Source: a virus. Taken from it: a stretch of 56,344 nucleotides of DNA. The translations under genes and the position numbers were made by a program. Of the stretch, positions 33,355 to 41,800 are shown in pieces. The DNA is taken from positions 1-56,344 of the IMG/VR virus record IMGVR_UViG_3300045996_002189, one strand, 5' to 3'. Numbering within the stretch: the first letter of the stretch is position 1; each line of letters opens with the position of its first letter. The notes beneath the pieces are model-generated. The model was not told the origin of the DNA, ran no database searches, and worked only from the letters and a program-made list of their open reading frames with translations.

Positions 33355-33375
33355 CATGGAAACACCAGTACGCAA
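33347..33375 (-). promoter_or_regulatory. RHH gene promoter
   Basis: Minus strand TTGCGT (33375-33370), 17-base spacer, GATAAT (33352-33347). The -35 lies inside the tnpB 5' coding region and the -10 inside the palindrome. Confidence 0.5.
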
Positions 33376-34585
33376 GGTCACTTACAAGCTTTACCCGTCG
33401 CGGGCTCAATTGGTTGCGCTGCGGGAGACCATGCAGATGCACCAACAACTCTACAACGCCTGCCTAGAGCAGAGAATTGACGCTTACCGGAAAACTGGAA
33501 AATCAATCGGTTACGTTGAACAATGCCGCGAACTCACCAATCTGCGCCGGGAGTGCCCGGAATTCGCAAAATTCAACAGTTCGTCGCAGCAGGCTACGCT
33601 TCGTCGTCTCGACAAGGCGTTCAAAAATTTTTTCGAAAGGGTGAAGAAAGGAAAACGAGCAGCCGGTTTTCCTCGTTTCAAATCGCTTGCAGGATATCCC
33701 GGATTCGGTTTCAAAACCCATGGTGACGGTTGGCGGTTCATGCCGGGAGCGGACTGGAAACATGGCAAACTCCGTCTCCGGGGCATTGGCGTCATTAAGG
33801 CGCGTGGACAAGCCCGCCAAAGTGGCGAGATCAAGTCATGCGAACTGCTGCATCGCGACGGCGCGTGGCATCTATCGCTCACCCTGGAGTGCCCGGAGAT
33901 CATCAGGTATGGCGGTACGGAGGCTTGCGCCTATGACTGGGGCGTCGAAACGTTCCTGACTTTGGCCATCGCCAACGGTGATGCAGAACCGTCCATGGAG
34001 ACGGTCGAGAATCCGCGCTGGTTCCAGTCCGAAAAAGAGAAGGTTGCCAACCTTCAACGTGCAGTAACAAGGAAGAAGCGGGGTTCAAACCGGCGCAGGA
34101 AGGCCGTCCGAAAATTAGCAAAATCCCGAGCTAAAACAGCACGTTGCCGTTTGGACTGGCAGCACAAACTGTCCGCGGGAATGGTTGGACGGTTCGCCTT
34201 GATCGCATCAGAAAGCCTGTCCATCATGAACATGACCGCTTCTGCAAAGGGAACGGTCGAAGAACCGGGCAAGATGGTTGCCCAGAAGGCAGGGTTAAAC
34301 CGGGAGATCCTGGACACAGCCCCAGGTCAGTTTGAATCCCTTCTCAAGTACAAAGCGATGGAAGCTGGTACATTGAGAATGAAAGCCCCAACGCGCACGT
34401 TGAAGTCGTCACAGACCTGCCCGTGCTGCGGCTCAATCAAAAAGAAAACGCTAAACGAGCGGACGCACAAGTGCGATGACTGCAAACGCGTTATGCCTCG
34501 CGACTTTGCATCCGCCTTGGTTGTTCTGAATTGGGCACTGCATAGTTTGAAGCAAAGTGGTCTGGAACAGGCCGAAGCGGCGTAA
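33356..34585 (+). CDS. tnpB: RNA-guided nuclease TnpB (element 2)
   Basis: 409 residues. N-terminal wedge (VTYKLYPSRAQLVALRETM; LYNACLEQRIDAY), RRLDKAFKNFFERV, then RuvC: Asp in AYDWGVETFLTLA (about 194), Glu in IASESLSIMNM (about 283) and Asp in MPRDFASALVVL (about 382). Zinc ribbon CPCCG...CDDC is intact. All catalytic residues are present, so nuclease activity is expected. It is only distantly similar to the other TnpB and represents a different lineage (DWGVET type), so the two insertions are independent. Guided cutting by an omega-RNA from the right end is inferred from the family. Confidence 0.93.
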   Translation: METPVRKVTYKLYPSRAQLVALRETMQMHQQLYNACLEQRIDAYRKTGKSIGYVEQCRELTNLRRECPEFAKFNSSSQQATLRRLDKAFKNFFERVKKGKRAAGFPRFKSLAGYPGFGFKTHGDGWRFMPGADWKHGKLRLRGIGVIKARGQARQSGEIKSCELLHRDGAWHLSLTLECPEIIRYGGTEACAYDWGVETFLTLAIANGDAEPSMETVENPRWFQSEKEKVANLQRAVTRKKRGSNRRRKAVRKLAKSRAKTARCRLDWQHKLSAGMVGRFALIASESLSIMNMTASAKGTVEEPGKMVAQKAGLNREILDTAPGQFESLLKYKAMEAGTLRMKAPTRTLKSSQTCPCCGSIKKKTLNERTHKCDDCKRVMPRDFASALVVLNWALHSLKQSGLEQAEAA

Positions 34586-34667
34586 CAACCGCAAAACCGT
34601 TTTCAAGCAGCGCTTGGAGTCGGTAGTTCATGCCTTCGTATATTCCGCCAACAATCAGATTTGTCAT
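34491..34667 (-). pseudogene. 5' remnant of gene interrupted by TnpB element
   Basis: ATG 34667 overlaps the stop of the head-closure gene (ATGA), so this was a real coupled gene. It begins MTNLIVGGIYEGMNYRL and then runs into sequence antisense to tnpB, stopping after 58 codons. Only about the first 15-18 codons appear native. The matching segment GLLVGGVYEG occurs on the other side of the element at 32858-33133. Confidence 0.65.
34604..34616 (+). other. Right-end hairpin candidate of element 2
   Basis: CAAGC-agc-GCTTG, a perfect 5-bp stem 18 bases after the tnpB stop. It may belong to the omega-RNA 3' end. The usual GAAGCC...hairpin of element 1 is not seen here. Confidence 0.35.
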
Positions 34668-35032
34668 CTTCTCAACGTAAGCTCGTGGTAGATGGGCGGA
34701 TCATACAGGTCACCGGTCGCTCTGATAACACTCCATCGCTGCCCGTTGGGTAAATTTACGGTGTCGCCCTGCTCCGGCCTGAAGGAGATGTCCTTGCCGC
34801 GAAGAACGCAGCGGAGGTCACCGACACGGATATCGCTGCCGTCGATTAATTCGCTTTCGAAGTTGACGAGAATACCAAGAACCGTGGCAGTGAGCACCGT
34901 GTCGCTGGTCGTGCCGGTGGCCGGGTTGTAGGCACCCCGGCTGACGCGGCGGACAGTCACTTGCTGGCGGAGGTCGCCGAGCGCATTCCATCCCTGGTCG
35001 AGCGCGGCGCGGACGGTGTCAAGCATCGTCAT
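34664..35032 (-). CDS. Head closure / head-tail adaptor protein
   Basis: 122 residues from ATG 35032, overlapping the upstream stop (ATGA). Central beta-barrel pattern QQVTVRRVSRGAYNPATGT, VLGILVNFESELIDGSDIRVGD and a final YHELTLRR is typical of SPP1 gp16-like / HK97 gp9-like adaptor proteins (NLPNGQRWSVIRATGD). It would close the portal channel and bind the tail. Coupled to both neighbours. Confidence 0.82.
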   Translation of the reverse strand: MTMLDTVRAALDQGWNALGDLRQQVTVRRVSRGAYNPATGTTSDTVLTATVLGILVNFESELIDGSDIRVGDLRCVLRGKDISFRPEQGDTVNLPNGQRWSVIRATGDLYDPPIYHELTLRR

Positions 35033-35304
35033 GATTCGTCTCCGATACGGCGAAGCAGTGTCAATGCGCCAGACTGCATCTGGTGGAAGGTGTCGCAATC
35101 GCCATATGCCCAACCGGTGCCGACTGAACCGTCATCATTGACGGTCACAAAGCCTGCGGAGATAACGGTTCCCTCGCGGACGTCTTTGAGGATGCTCAGT
35201 AGCATAGCGAGCACTTCGGGGTCTCCATAACTCGTTGAATCAAGGAGTCGCATCTCGCCGCCGGACTTGAACTTGACACGACCGATCCTGCAGCCGTGAG
35301 ACAC
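35029..35304 (-). CDS. Hypothetical protein in neck cluster
   Basis: 91 residues from GTG 35304, two bases after the upstream stop; a TTG at 35310 or ATG at 35253 are alternatives. LLSILKDVREGTVISAGFVTVNDDGSVGTGWAYGD looks like a small domain seen as a hypothetical in many proteobacterial phages, with a helix ahead of a three-strand sheet. It may be non-structural. Coupled to the head-closure gene by ATGA. Confidence 0.6.
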   Translation of the reverse strand: MSHGCRIGRVKFKSGGEMRLLDSTSYGDPEVLAMLLSILKDVREGTVISAGFVTVNDDGSVGTGWAYGDCDTFHQMQSGALTLLRRIGDES

Positions 35305-35306
35305 GC

Positions 35307-35870
35307 TCAACGGACCAGCCTTGCGGAGCCGTAGCCAAAGCGGGGGATGCCATAGTCCAGCAGCCAGGACGATACGGAGCGGGGAATCAGCGCCACGCTC
35401 GTAGCCGCTGTCGTTGCGCCGGAGGAATCCGTGCTGGAACTGCTGGCCAGCGTCAGGGCGATGGGACCAACCTGGATCTTCTCGACGGCACCGCTGGATG
35501 CTGCGGCGGCTGGAGCGGTGGCGCTGCCGCCCGCATCGGCGCGCTCGCCAAGCACGCGGGCGAGTTCGGCTGTGGCGCACTTGATGAAGCGGGGGAGAGG
35601 TGCTGTGGGGAACATGTAGCCGTCACGGTCGCGCAAACCCCATCGGGGGAATTCGAGTCCCTGAACGCGAGTAAGGCGACGGCCGTGAAAATCAAAGTTT
35701 TGATCAAGTATTAGGCTGGCAGTGACAAGTCTAATCTGCTTGTCTGGCAAATCAATATCGGCCCAATCTTGCCCATCTATTTGCGTTGAATTATATCCAT
35801 CCGCGAACTCGACCGAGCAATAAGTATTTGCCCCTTCGATGCCAACGCCAGTTTCAACGATAAACACCAT
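35307..35870 (-). CDS. DnaT-like / head-tail connector protein
   Basis: 187 residues from ATG 35870, with GAGGA eight bases upstream. N-terminal FIVETGVGIEGANTYCSVEFADGYN and LVTASLILDQNFDFHGRRLTRVQGLEFPR are characteristic of the phage DnaT-like (pfam20557-type) family often found at the connector position. A Ser/Ala/Thr-rich insert (about 118-165) separates this from a C-terminal SSWLLDYGIPRFGYG tail. Role as head-tail connector is inferred from gene order. Confidence 0.8.
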   Translation of the reverse strand: MVFIVETGVGIEGANTYCSVEFADGYNSTQIDGQDWADIDLPDKQIRLVTASLILDQNFDFHGRRLTRVQGLEFPRWGLRDRDGYMFPTAPLPRFIKCATAELARVLGERADAGGSATAPAAAASSGAVEKIQVGPIALTLASSSSTDSSGATTAATSVALIPRSVSSWLLDYGIPRFGYGSARLVR

Positions 35871-35910
35871 GAAAGTCGTCCTCAGATGGGTCGATATTAA
35901 GCGCCGTGGG

Positions 35911-37605
35911 TCAGGTTGCCGCGACAGTGGTGGTAATGTTGCTTGCAACCGTGTTGGAGACGCCGAGGTTGTTGATCGGGCTGGCGTGGTCGGAGCGCAC
36001 TCTGTTGCCGATGACCGAAGCGTACTTGGATGTTGCAGTCAGCAGAATGCCGGGCTGGGCGGCACCGGAGCCTTCGCCATAGATGTAGTTTTCCATGATG
36101 CGGACGCCGGATGCATTCGCTACCGTGATGCCTCCCGCCGTTCCGTCAGCGCGGATGTTGTTGCCTCGGATCACGATATCGGCATCCACCAGGGATGAGA
36201 AGCTGATGGCGATGTTGCTGACGCCGCCCTCTGCGTTCTCCATCCGGCAATCCGATATCCGCCCCCCGGCACGGAAGCCCGAGAAGACAACTGCCTGAGC
36301 GCAGTTGTTGAACCAGCAGTTGTTCACATCGATGGCCTTGAGGCCAACGTCTTGGTTTCCGGCCGTGGCGTCCCGCTGCACCAGAATGCCGTAACTGTCC
36401 GCTTCTTCCAGGTCTGTACGGTTGAAGTTGATCCACATTCCGTCAACAATCTTAACGATGGCTGCGGGGCGACCCGCCGAATCCCCAAGATAGATGATGC
36501 GGGAGTCGGCAAACGTTATCGTGTCGCACTTCATCCCACCGGGGCCTCTCTGGATCAGCACGAGTTGATCCATGTCGGCGAAGCCAGAGTAGAGTGTGCA
36601 GTCGTGGAAGGAGTATCCTGAACAGCCAGCCAATATCGCTGCCGCCTTGCCGCCGCCGCCGATAGAGCAAGCATCGAACACGCCATCGTAGGACGACTTG
36701 GTCGTGCCGCTCACTTCATCACTGACCTGAACGCCGGTCCCAAAGCCGAAGATCGAGCATCCGATTACCTGAACGTGATGGGTGGCGACGAGATCGAGAC
36801 CGATGCTGGTCGCCGTCTTACCCTCTGGCGTGCCGCGAAACATGCCGACGTTGACTAACTGGAATCCGTTGACGTAGTTACTGTTGTTCTGCACCCGGAT
36901 GCCGCTGGTGTTGGCTGCGGCCAGACTGAAGTCCAATGAGGTGCTTAACGCAATGCCACCGATTGTGATTGCCGTGCCGTAAACTGGGCCGGCTCCTTCA
37001 AGGCGGATTCTGCCGCTGATGTTCAGGGTGGTCTGGCAAGTGTACCAACCGTTCAAGCAAACCGTACCGCCTGACTGTCCTTGGATGAAGTTGATCGCCG
37101 CTTGGATGAAAGGCGACTGATTCCCCACGTTGCCAGTAGCCCCCCACCACTCGGGATATGCCTTGGTGATCGGCGTCGGCGTGTTGTTGCTGGCCGTAGT
37201 TGCAAAAGAGCCATTCAATGATGTGTCGAAAATCTTGGTGCGCGGAGCAACAATCTCGCCGGAAAACGTGACGGTGACACCCGATGCAGGCTTGAGCACG
37301 GCCCCCGGCGCCATGTAGACAACGCCGGTAATGGTCAGTGCCGAGTTTACCCGGTAGGTTCCTGCGGCGAAGAAGGTTGATCCGGTCGCCATGGCACTGA
37401 CGATGGCGGCGCGGGCATCGGTAGTCCCGTCCCCAGCGGAGGAATTGTATTCCAGAACACTGGCAGCGATCTGTCCCGCCGACCTGTCTATTGCGTCAAG
37501 GATAGCGAGCACGGCACCGCGAACGTCGGCGGGGGTAACGTCGCCCGTTGTGTTGTCGTTGATGTTCGTGGTCGCGAGATTGCGGGCGGTGGTGGTGCTA
37601 ACCAT
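35911..37605 (-). CDS. Beta-helix tailspike-like protein
   Basis: 564 residues. Starts with an N-terminal adaptor-like helix region (about 1-50; ARNLATTNINDNTTGDVTPADVRGAVLAILDAID), then a right-handed parallel beta-helix with pectate-lyase-3-like opening (YPEWWGATGNVGNQSPFIQAAINFI, SGGTVCLNGWYTC) and repeated coils (VQVIGCSIFGFGTGVQV; ISDCRMENAEGG; VRIMENYIYGEG). Likely binds or cleaves host polysaccharide. Its place between head-related and decoration genes is unusual for a tailspike; it might decorate the capsid or neck. Confidence 0.8.
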   Translation of the reverse strand: MVSTTTARNLATTNINDNTTGDVTPADVRGAVLAILDAIDRSAGQIAASVLEYNSSAGDGTTDARAAIVSAMATGSTFFAAGTYRVNSALTITGVVYMAPGAVLKPASGVTVTFSGEIVAPRTKIFDTSLNGSFATTASNNTPTPITKAYPEWWGATGNVGNQSPFIQAAINFIQGQSGGTVCLNGWYTCQTTLNISGRIRLEGAGPVYGTAITIGGIALSTSLDFSLAAANTSGIRVQNNSNYVNGFQLVNVGMFRGTPEGKTATSIGLDLVATHHVQVIGCSIFGFGTGVQVSDEVSGTTKSSYDGVFDACSIGGGGKAAAILAGCSGYSFHDCTLYSGFADMDQLVLIQRGPGGMKCDTITFADSRIIYLGDSAGRPAAIVKIVDGMWINFNRTDLEEADSYGILVQRDATAGNQDVGLKAIDVNNCWFNNCAQAVVFSGFRAGGRISDCRMENAEGGVSNIAISFSSLVDADIVIRGNNIRADGTAGGITVANASGVRIMENYIYGEGSGAAQPGILLTATSKYASVIGNRVRSDHASPINNLGVSNTVASNITTTVAAT

Positions 37606-37628
37606 GGCGGTTCCCTTGGAGCGGCAGT

Positions 37629-38096
37629 TCAGCGGAAGCCAGAGGACATCCCGTTCGAGAACCAGCGGGTGGGTGCTTGGGCTGGGGCGGTGTCCCCAGT
37701 GAGGATCAGAATGGGGAAGTTGCCGGTATTGGAAACGCAGAAGAGGGAGACGGCAGAATACTGGCCTGCTGTCGTGAAGATGTCCCCCTTGGACCTGACT
37801 GTTCCGTTATTGACGGCGACCGTCACAGCCCCAGCACCGAGCTGGGCAACCGTGATTTCCCAGCCTGCCGGGACGTTGCTCGGCACGGTGAGGGATACCG
37901 GCGTCGCGCTGTTGAAGGAAATTTTGCGGCGGTTGTCAGCCACGGCAGCGGTGTAGTCGGCGGTCTTCGCGAGAACATCCTGTGTGGTCAGGTCTTCGAG
38001 GGTATCCACAAGGTCGTGGAGATCCTGAACCGACACGCCCCCGGATGTCGTCCCGGACATGTTGGCTTTGAGTTCAGCGAAGGTGCGAATTGTCAC
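37629..38096 (-). CDS. Virion decoration protein with shared N-terminal module
   Basis: 155 residues from GTG 38096, with a perfect GGAGG seven bases upstream. VTIRTFAELKANMSG...DLHDLVDTLEDLTTQDV is shared with the genes at 43015 and 47330. The second half (RRKISFNSATPVSLTVPSNVPAGWEITVAQLGAGAVTVAV) is a beta-sandwich-like domain also present at 43015. It could anchor the adjacent tailspike to the virion. Confidence 0.7.
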   Translation of the reverse strand: MTIRTFAELKANMSGTTSGGVSVQDLHDLVDTLEDLTTQDVLAKTADYTAAVADNRRKISFNSATPVSLTVPSNVPAGWEITVAQLGAGAVTVAVNNGTVRSKGDIFTTAGQYSAVSLFCVSNTGNFPILILTGDTAPAQAPTRWFSNGMSSGFR

Positions 38097-38110
38097 TAGA
38101 AAGCCTCCTG

Positions 38111-38290
38111 CTATCTTTGGCGCAAGTGGACCCCGTGCAGGAAGCCGAAGATGATGATGAGCAGGGCCGCGAGTATCATGCCGATCTGGACAGCGGTACG
38201 GTGACTGGGCTTGGACTGCAACAGAACCCCAGCCACCCACACGCTGATGCCGGTGATGACGATGACACAGATCAGCCGGGTTAGGGACAT
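38111..38290 (-). CDS. Small two-span membrane protein
   Basis: 59 residues, ATG 38290 to TAG 38111. Two hydrophobic helices (LICVIVITGISVWVAGVLL at 6-24 and IGMILAALLIIIFGFL at 36-51) joined by a short basic loop. Ends 14 bases before the GTG start of the next gene. It pairs with another two-span protein immediately upstream, suggesting a holin-like or membrane cassette among the decoration genes; no family is recognised. Confidence 0.65.
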   Translation of the reverse strand: MSLTRLICVIVITGISVWVAGVLLQSKPSHRTAVQIGMILAALLIIIFGFLHGVHLRQR

Positions 38291-38296
38291 GTGCCG

Positions 38297-38485
38297 TTAA
38301 TCAAAACGCACGGAGCCAAGATCCGTGATGCCGAAAACGGATACGACCACCCACAGGATCAGCAGGATGACGACGCCGACGTTAAGCACACGCCGGACTG
38401 TCGGCTCCATCGGCACGTAAGTATTGATCAGCCAGAGGACGACGCCGACAACTAAGCAAATAACAATGAATTCCACGATACCCAT
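38297..38485 (-). CDS. Small two-span membrane protein (Thivi_2564-like)
   Basis: 62 residues with two membrane helices (about 5-21 and 35-54) around a TYVPMEPTVRRVLNVGV connector, the pattern of the small Thivi_2564 membrane family. AAGGAGAATCACC precedes ATG 38485. Begins seven bases upstream of the next membrane gene. Possibly a holin-like protein; not proven. Confidence 0.7.
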   Translation of the reverse strand: MGIVEFIVICLVVGVVLWLINTYVPMEPTVRRVLNVGVVILLILWVVVSVFGITDLGSVRFD

Positions 38486-38508
38486 GGTGATTCTCCTTGT
38501 GTGAGGAA

Positions 38509-38862
38509 TTAAGGCACAGTTGGCTTGATGAGAGCCCGGTTGATGGTGAAGGTGTCCGAGTAGGCAGTGGCAATATCTCCGTCCACGTCTTCAAGCTCCA
38601 ATTCGGCATAGAAAATGCCTGATAAATTTTCGGTGTCTTCCGGCTTGAGATTGACCGTGAGCAATCCGGCGAAGGGGTCCGTCACGTCGATATCGTCCAG
38701 GGACGACTTGGCGATTGACGGCGTGCTGGAGAACTTGTCGCCTTTCCAGCGGGAGCAGCGCCAGCGCACGGTTGCGCCTGTGATGTCGAGTGGCTGGCCG
38801 TCCGCGTTGAACAGGGAGAACCGCAACCTTTTGGTGTCCCCGGCAAACATTTCAAAACTCAT
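38509..38862 (-). CDS. BppU-like N-domain protein
   Basis: 117 residues. GDTKRLRFSLFNADGQPLDITGATVRWRCSR and a later GIFYAELELEDVDGDIATAYSDTFTI match the Ig-like BppU N-terminal domain found in baseplate upper proteins and neck decoration. Its ATG overlaps the stop of the repeat protein (ATGA). Suggests that the repeat protein and this one are made together and attach to the virion. Confidence 0.75.
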   Translation of the reverse strand: MSFEMFAGDTKRLRFSLFNADGQPLDITGATVRWRCSRWKGDKFSSTPSIAKSSLDDIDVTDPFAGLLTVNLKPEDTENLSGIFYAELELEDVDGDIATAYSDTFTINRALIKPTVP

Positions 38863-41800
38863 GCGACCGCTACCTTACCTTCAAGAGCGATGTCTTTGAC
38901 AACGCTGCCTGTTAATTCAATTTCGTAGACGACAGACCCGGTCAGGTCGATGAATGCACCGAGGTCTGTCGCTCCGAAGGGGATGAACCGCGCTGTCGCA
39001 CCCGTTGACATAAGATGCAGGGTGCTGACGGCGTCCGCCGGGAACTGCGGCCGGATGAAGTCCGCAGAAACTTCGGAAGTTATTCGGCCAAGGACGGAGG
39101 ATGCAGCACCGGGTCTGGCAGGGAAGCCACGTTCCGCGACAGCATTGGAGTTAACCGCCTGGAGCGACAGCACGACGTCGGCCGTAACCGGAAGCGGTTT
39201 GCGCTCGGCAACGGTGACCGTCGTGATGCGGGGAAGAACGGAAGCGGCATCCGCGAAGACGGGCGGGACAACCCGGACAGCCACGCCGCTGGTGGTGAGT
39301 TTCTTTGCAACGGATGCGGCGGCACCGGACCGATCCGGGATGGTCCGTGCTGCGGCAGCGGATGTTCCCAGTTTGGGAAGAATGGAGGAGACAGATCCCG
39401 CTGCACCGGGAAGCGTGTAGTTCGCGTTGGATGCTGTGGACAAACGTCCCAGCGTAGATGCCGACGCGCCGGACCGGTTCGGAATCGTTCGCGCCGAGGT
39501 CGATGCCGACGACAGTTTGCCGAGCGTCGATGTGGCGGATGCTGTTCTTGTCGGGATCGTGCGAGCGGCGGACGAACTCGTGTTGATCTTCGGCAGAACC
39601 GATGTGACCGACGAGGTGTTCTGCGGAATGGTCCGGCTGGCGACCGCAGCAGCGACGGGTGTGCCGAGAGTCGATGCTGCCGCGCCAGACCTGTTTGGAA
39701 TGGTACGCGCTGCCGAAGACGCTGTCTGGAGCTTCTGTGTTACCGAAGCCGCCGCTCCGGAGCGGGCAGGTGGCACCCTTTGCGCGGTGACTGCTGTGGT
39801 CGGGCTTCCTAATGTCGATGCCGCAGCACCGGAGCGGTTGGGAATGGTACGGACCGCCGTGGATGCGGTTGTCGGTTTCTGGAGAGTGGACGCGACACTT
39901 GACGTGTTGGCAGGAATCGTCCGCGCCGCTGCGGCAGTCGTCTGAAGAGCAGAGAGAGAGGATGCGACAGCAGCGGTTCTGGCCGGGATTGTCCTGGCAG
40001 CAGTAGCCGACGACGTCAGTTTCGGCGTAAGGGACGCCGCAGTTCCAGATCGCGCCGGTATCGTCCGTGCGGCTGCTGCGGAAGTCGTCGGCTTGGCGAG
40101 CGTTGAGGTTGCCGCTGCGGTGACGCCTGGAACGGTTCTGGCTGCCGCCGCTGTCGTGACGAGTGCCGGGAAAGTCGATGCGGTTGCTGCTTCCCACGGA
40201 CCGACGCCGCCCTGAAATTCGCGGCTCCACTCCGTGGAGAATTCGTCCCCCGTCGATCCCGGCTCGGTTCGAACAGCAGCGGAGGTGTGGATAAGTTTCT
40301 TGAACGTAGCGGCAGAAGATGCCGTCCGGTTGGGGATGGTTCGTGCCGCTGTCGCTGCTGTCTGGATCGCGGGAAGGGCTGAATCCGCAACCCCTGCCCG
40401 GCTCGGTATCGTCCGCGTCGCAGAGACCGCCGTGGTGGTCTTCGATAGAACAGAGGAAGCGGATGCGGTTCTATCCGGTATCGTCCGCGTAGCGGTCGCG
40501 GAAGTCGTTGTTTTAGGGAATGTGGATGCAGCAGCCCCAAGCCTGCCAGGAATAGCGGCGGCGGTAGTCGTCGCCGCCTGGAGGACAGATGCTGCGGCAC
40601 CGGAGCGGTTGGGAATGGTACGGGACGCAGACGCTGCCGTTGTCGGTTTAGTCAGCGCGGATGCGGCAATGCCCGAGCGGCTTGGAATTGTTCTGGCGGA
40701 TACCGCGCTGGTTTGAAGATTCCCAAATGTGGAAGCAGCCGCCCCCGACCTGTTCGGTATGGTCCTGGTGGCGGTTGCGGCGGTGGTGGCCTTGCCGAGA
40801 GTTGACGCAGCGGTGCCAGAGCGACTGGGGATTCCTGTCGTCGCGGAAGCGGCTGTCGTGGCCTTGCCAAGAACGGACGCCGCAGCACCAGAACGGTTCG
40901 GAATGGTGCGCGCTGCTGTTGCGCTGGATTGAGTTGCCCCAAGCGTTGAAGCCGCCGCACCGGAGCGGTTCGGGATGGTCCGCGCTGAAGTCGCAGCCGT
41001 TGTCGGTTTGCCAAGGGTCGAAGCAGCCGCACCCGAACGCGCCGGGATAGTGCGCGCCGCTGTTGCCGCCGTCGTAAGGCTGCCAATTGCCGAGGCGGCT
41101 GCACCAGAGCGGGCCGGGATAGAGCGCGAAGCCGTGGCGCTTGTCGTGGCGTTGCCAAGAACAGATGCTGCGGCACCGGATCGGTTTGGGATCGTCCGTG
41201 CTGAGGCTGCCGCTGTCGTCGGTTTGCTGAGTGTGGAAGCGGCTGCGCCCGTTCGGTTCGGGATTGTCCGGGTCGCCGATGCCGCCGTCGTCAGCGCGCC
41301 AAGCGTTGATGCTGCTGCGCCGGATCGGGACGGAGCAGCCCGAGACGCCGTAGCGGCAGTGGTGGCCTTGCCAAGAACGGTCGCCGCAGCACCAGACCGG
41401 GCAGGAATTGTCCGCGCCGCCGAAACGCTGGTGACGAGTTTTCCGAAAGTGGATGCTACAGCGCCAGACCGTTCAGAGGCTGGAAGCGTGCTGGCAAACG
41501 AGTTCGTGAATTCAGTCGTAAACTCGCGCTGCGTCGATACGATGTAGGTGGATGCGTGAGCACGTAGCTTGCCGAACGAGGAAGAGACTGCCGCGTTGAA
41601 GGCCGGGATGACCTTGAGCGCAACCATCGGCAGGGCGTATAGGCGGGCAGTGCCGCTGGCGCCGTAGGTGTAGGAGGTGGCCGACGTGACGTACCGATAA
41701 CCGCCGGAAACTGTAATGTTGGTGTTGGCGGTGCCGCCCGTCGTCCCCGAGCGCGTTGCTGCAGTATAGTTGGCGTCGTTGGTGAAGGTGTCGCCACTCG

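Larger units (their letters stand above)
33130..34620 (+). mobile_element. TnpB-only element 2 with divergent RHH gene
   Basis: Contains RHH and tnpB and interrupts a neck-region gene whose 5' end survives at 34621-34667. No TnpA. Left boundary is uncertain: the RHH gene may be element-borne or native. The right boundary is set near a small hairpin at 34604-34616, after which the native coding sequence resumes. Confidence 0.5.

Noticed and set aside
38970-41475. 72-bp periodicity considered as a CRISPR or satellite array
   Set aside because: Units are coding, in frame, diverged at third positions and have no constant repeat with variable spacers.
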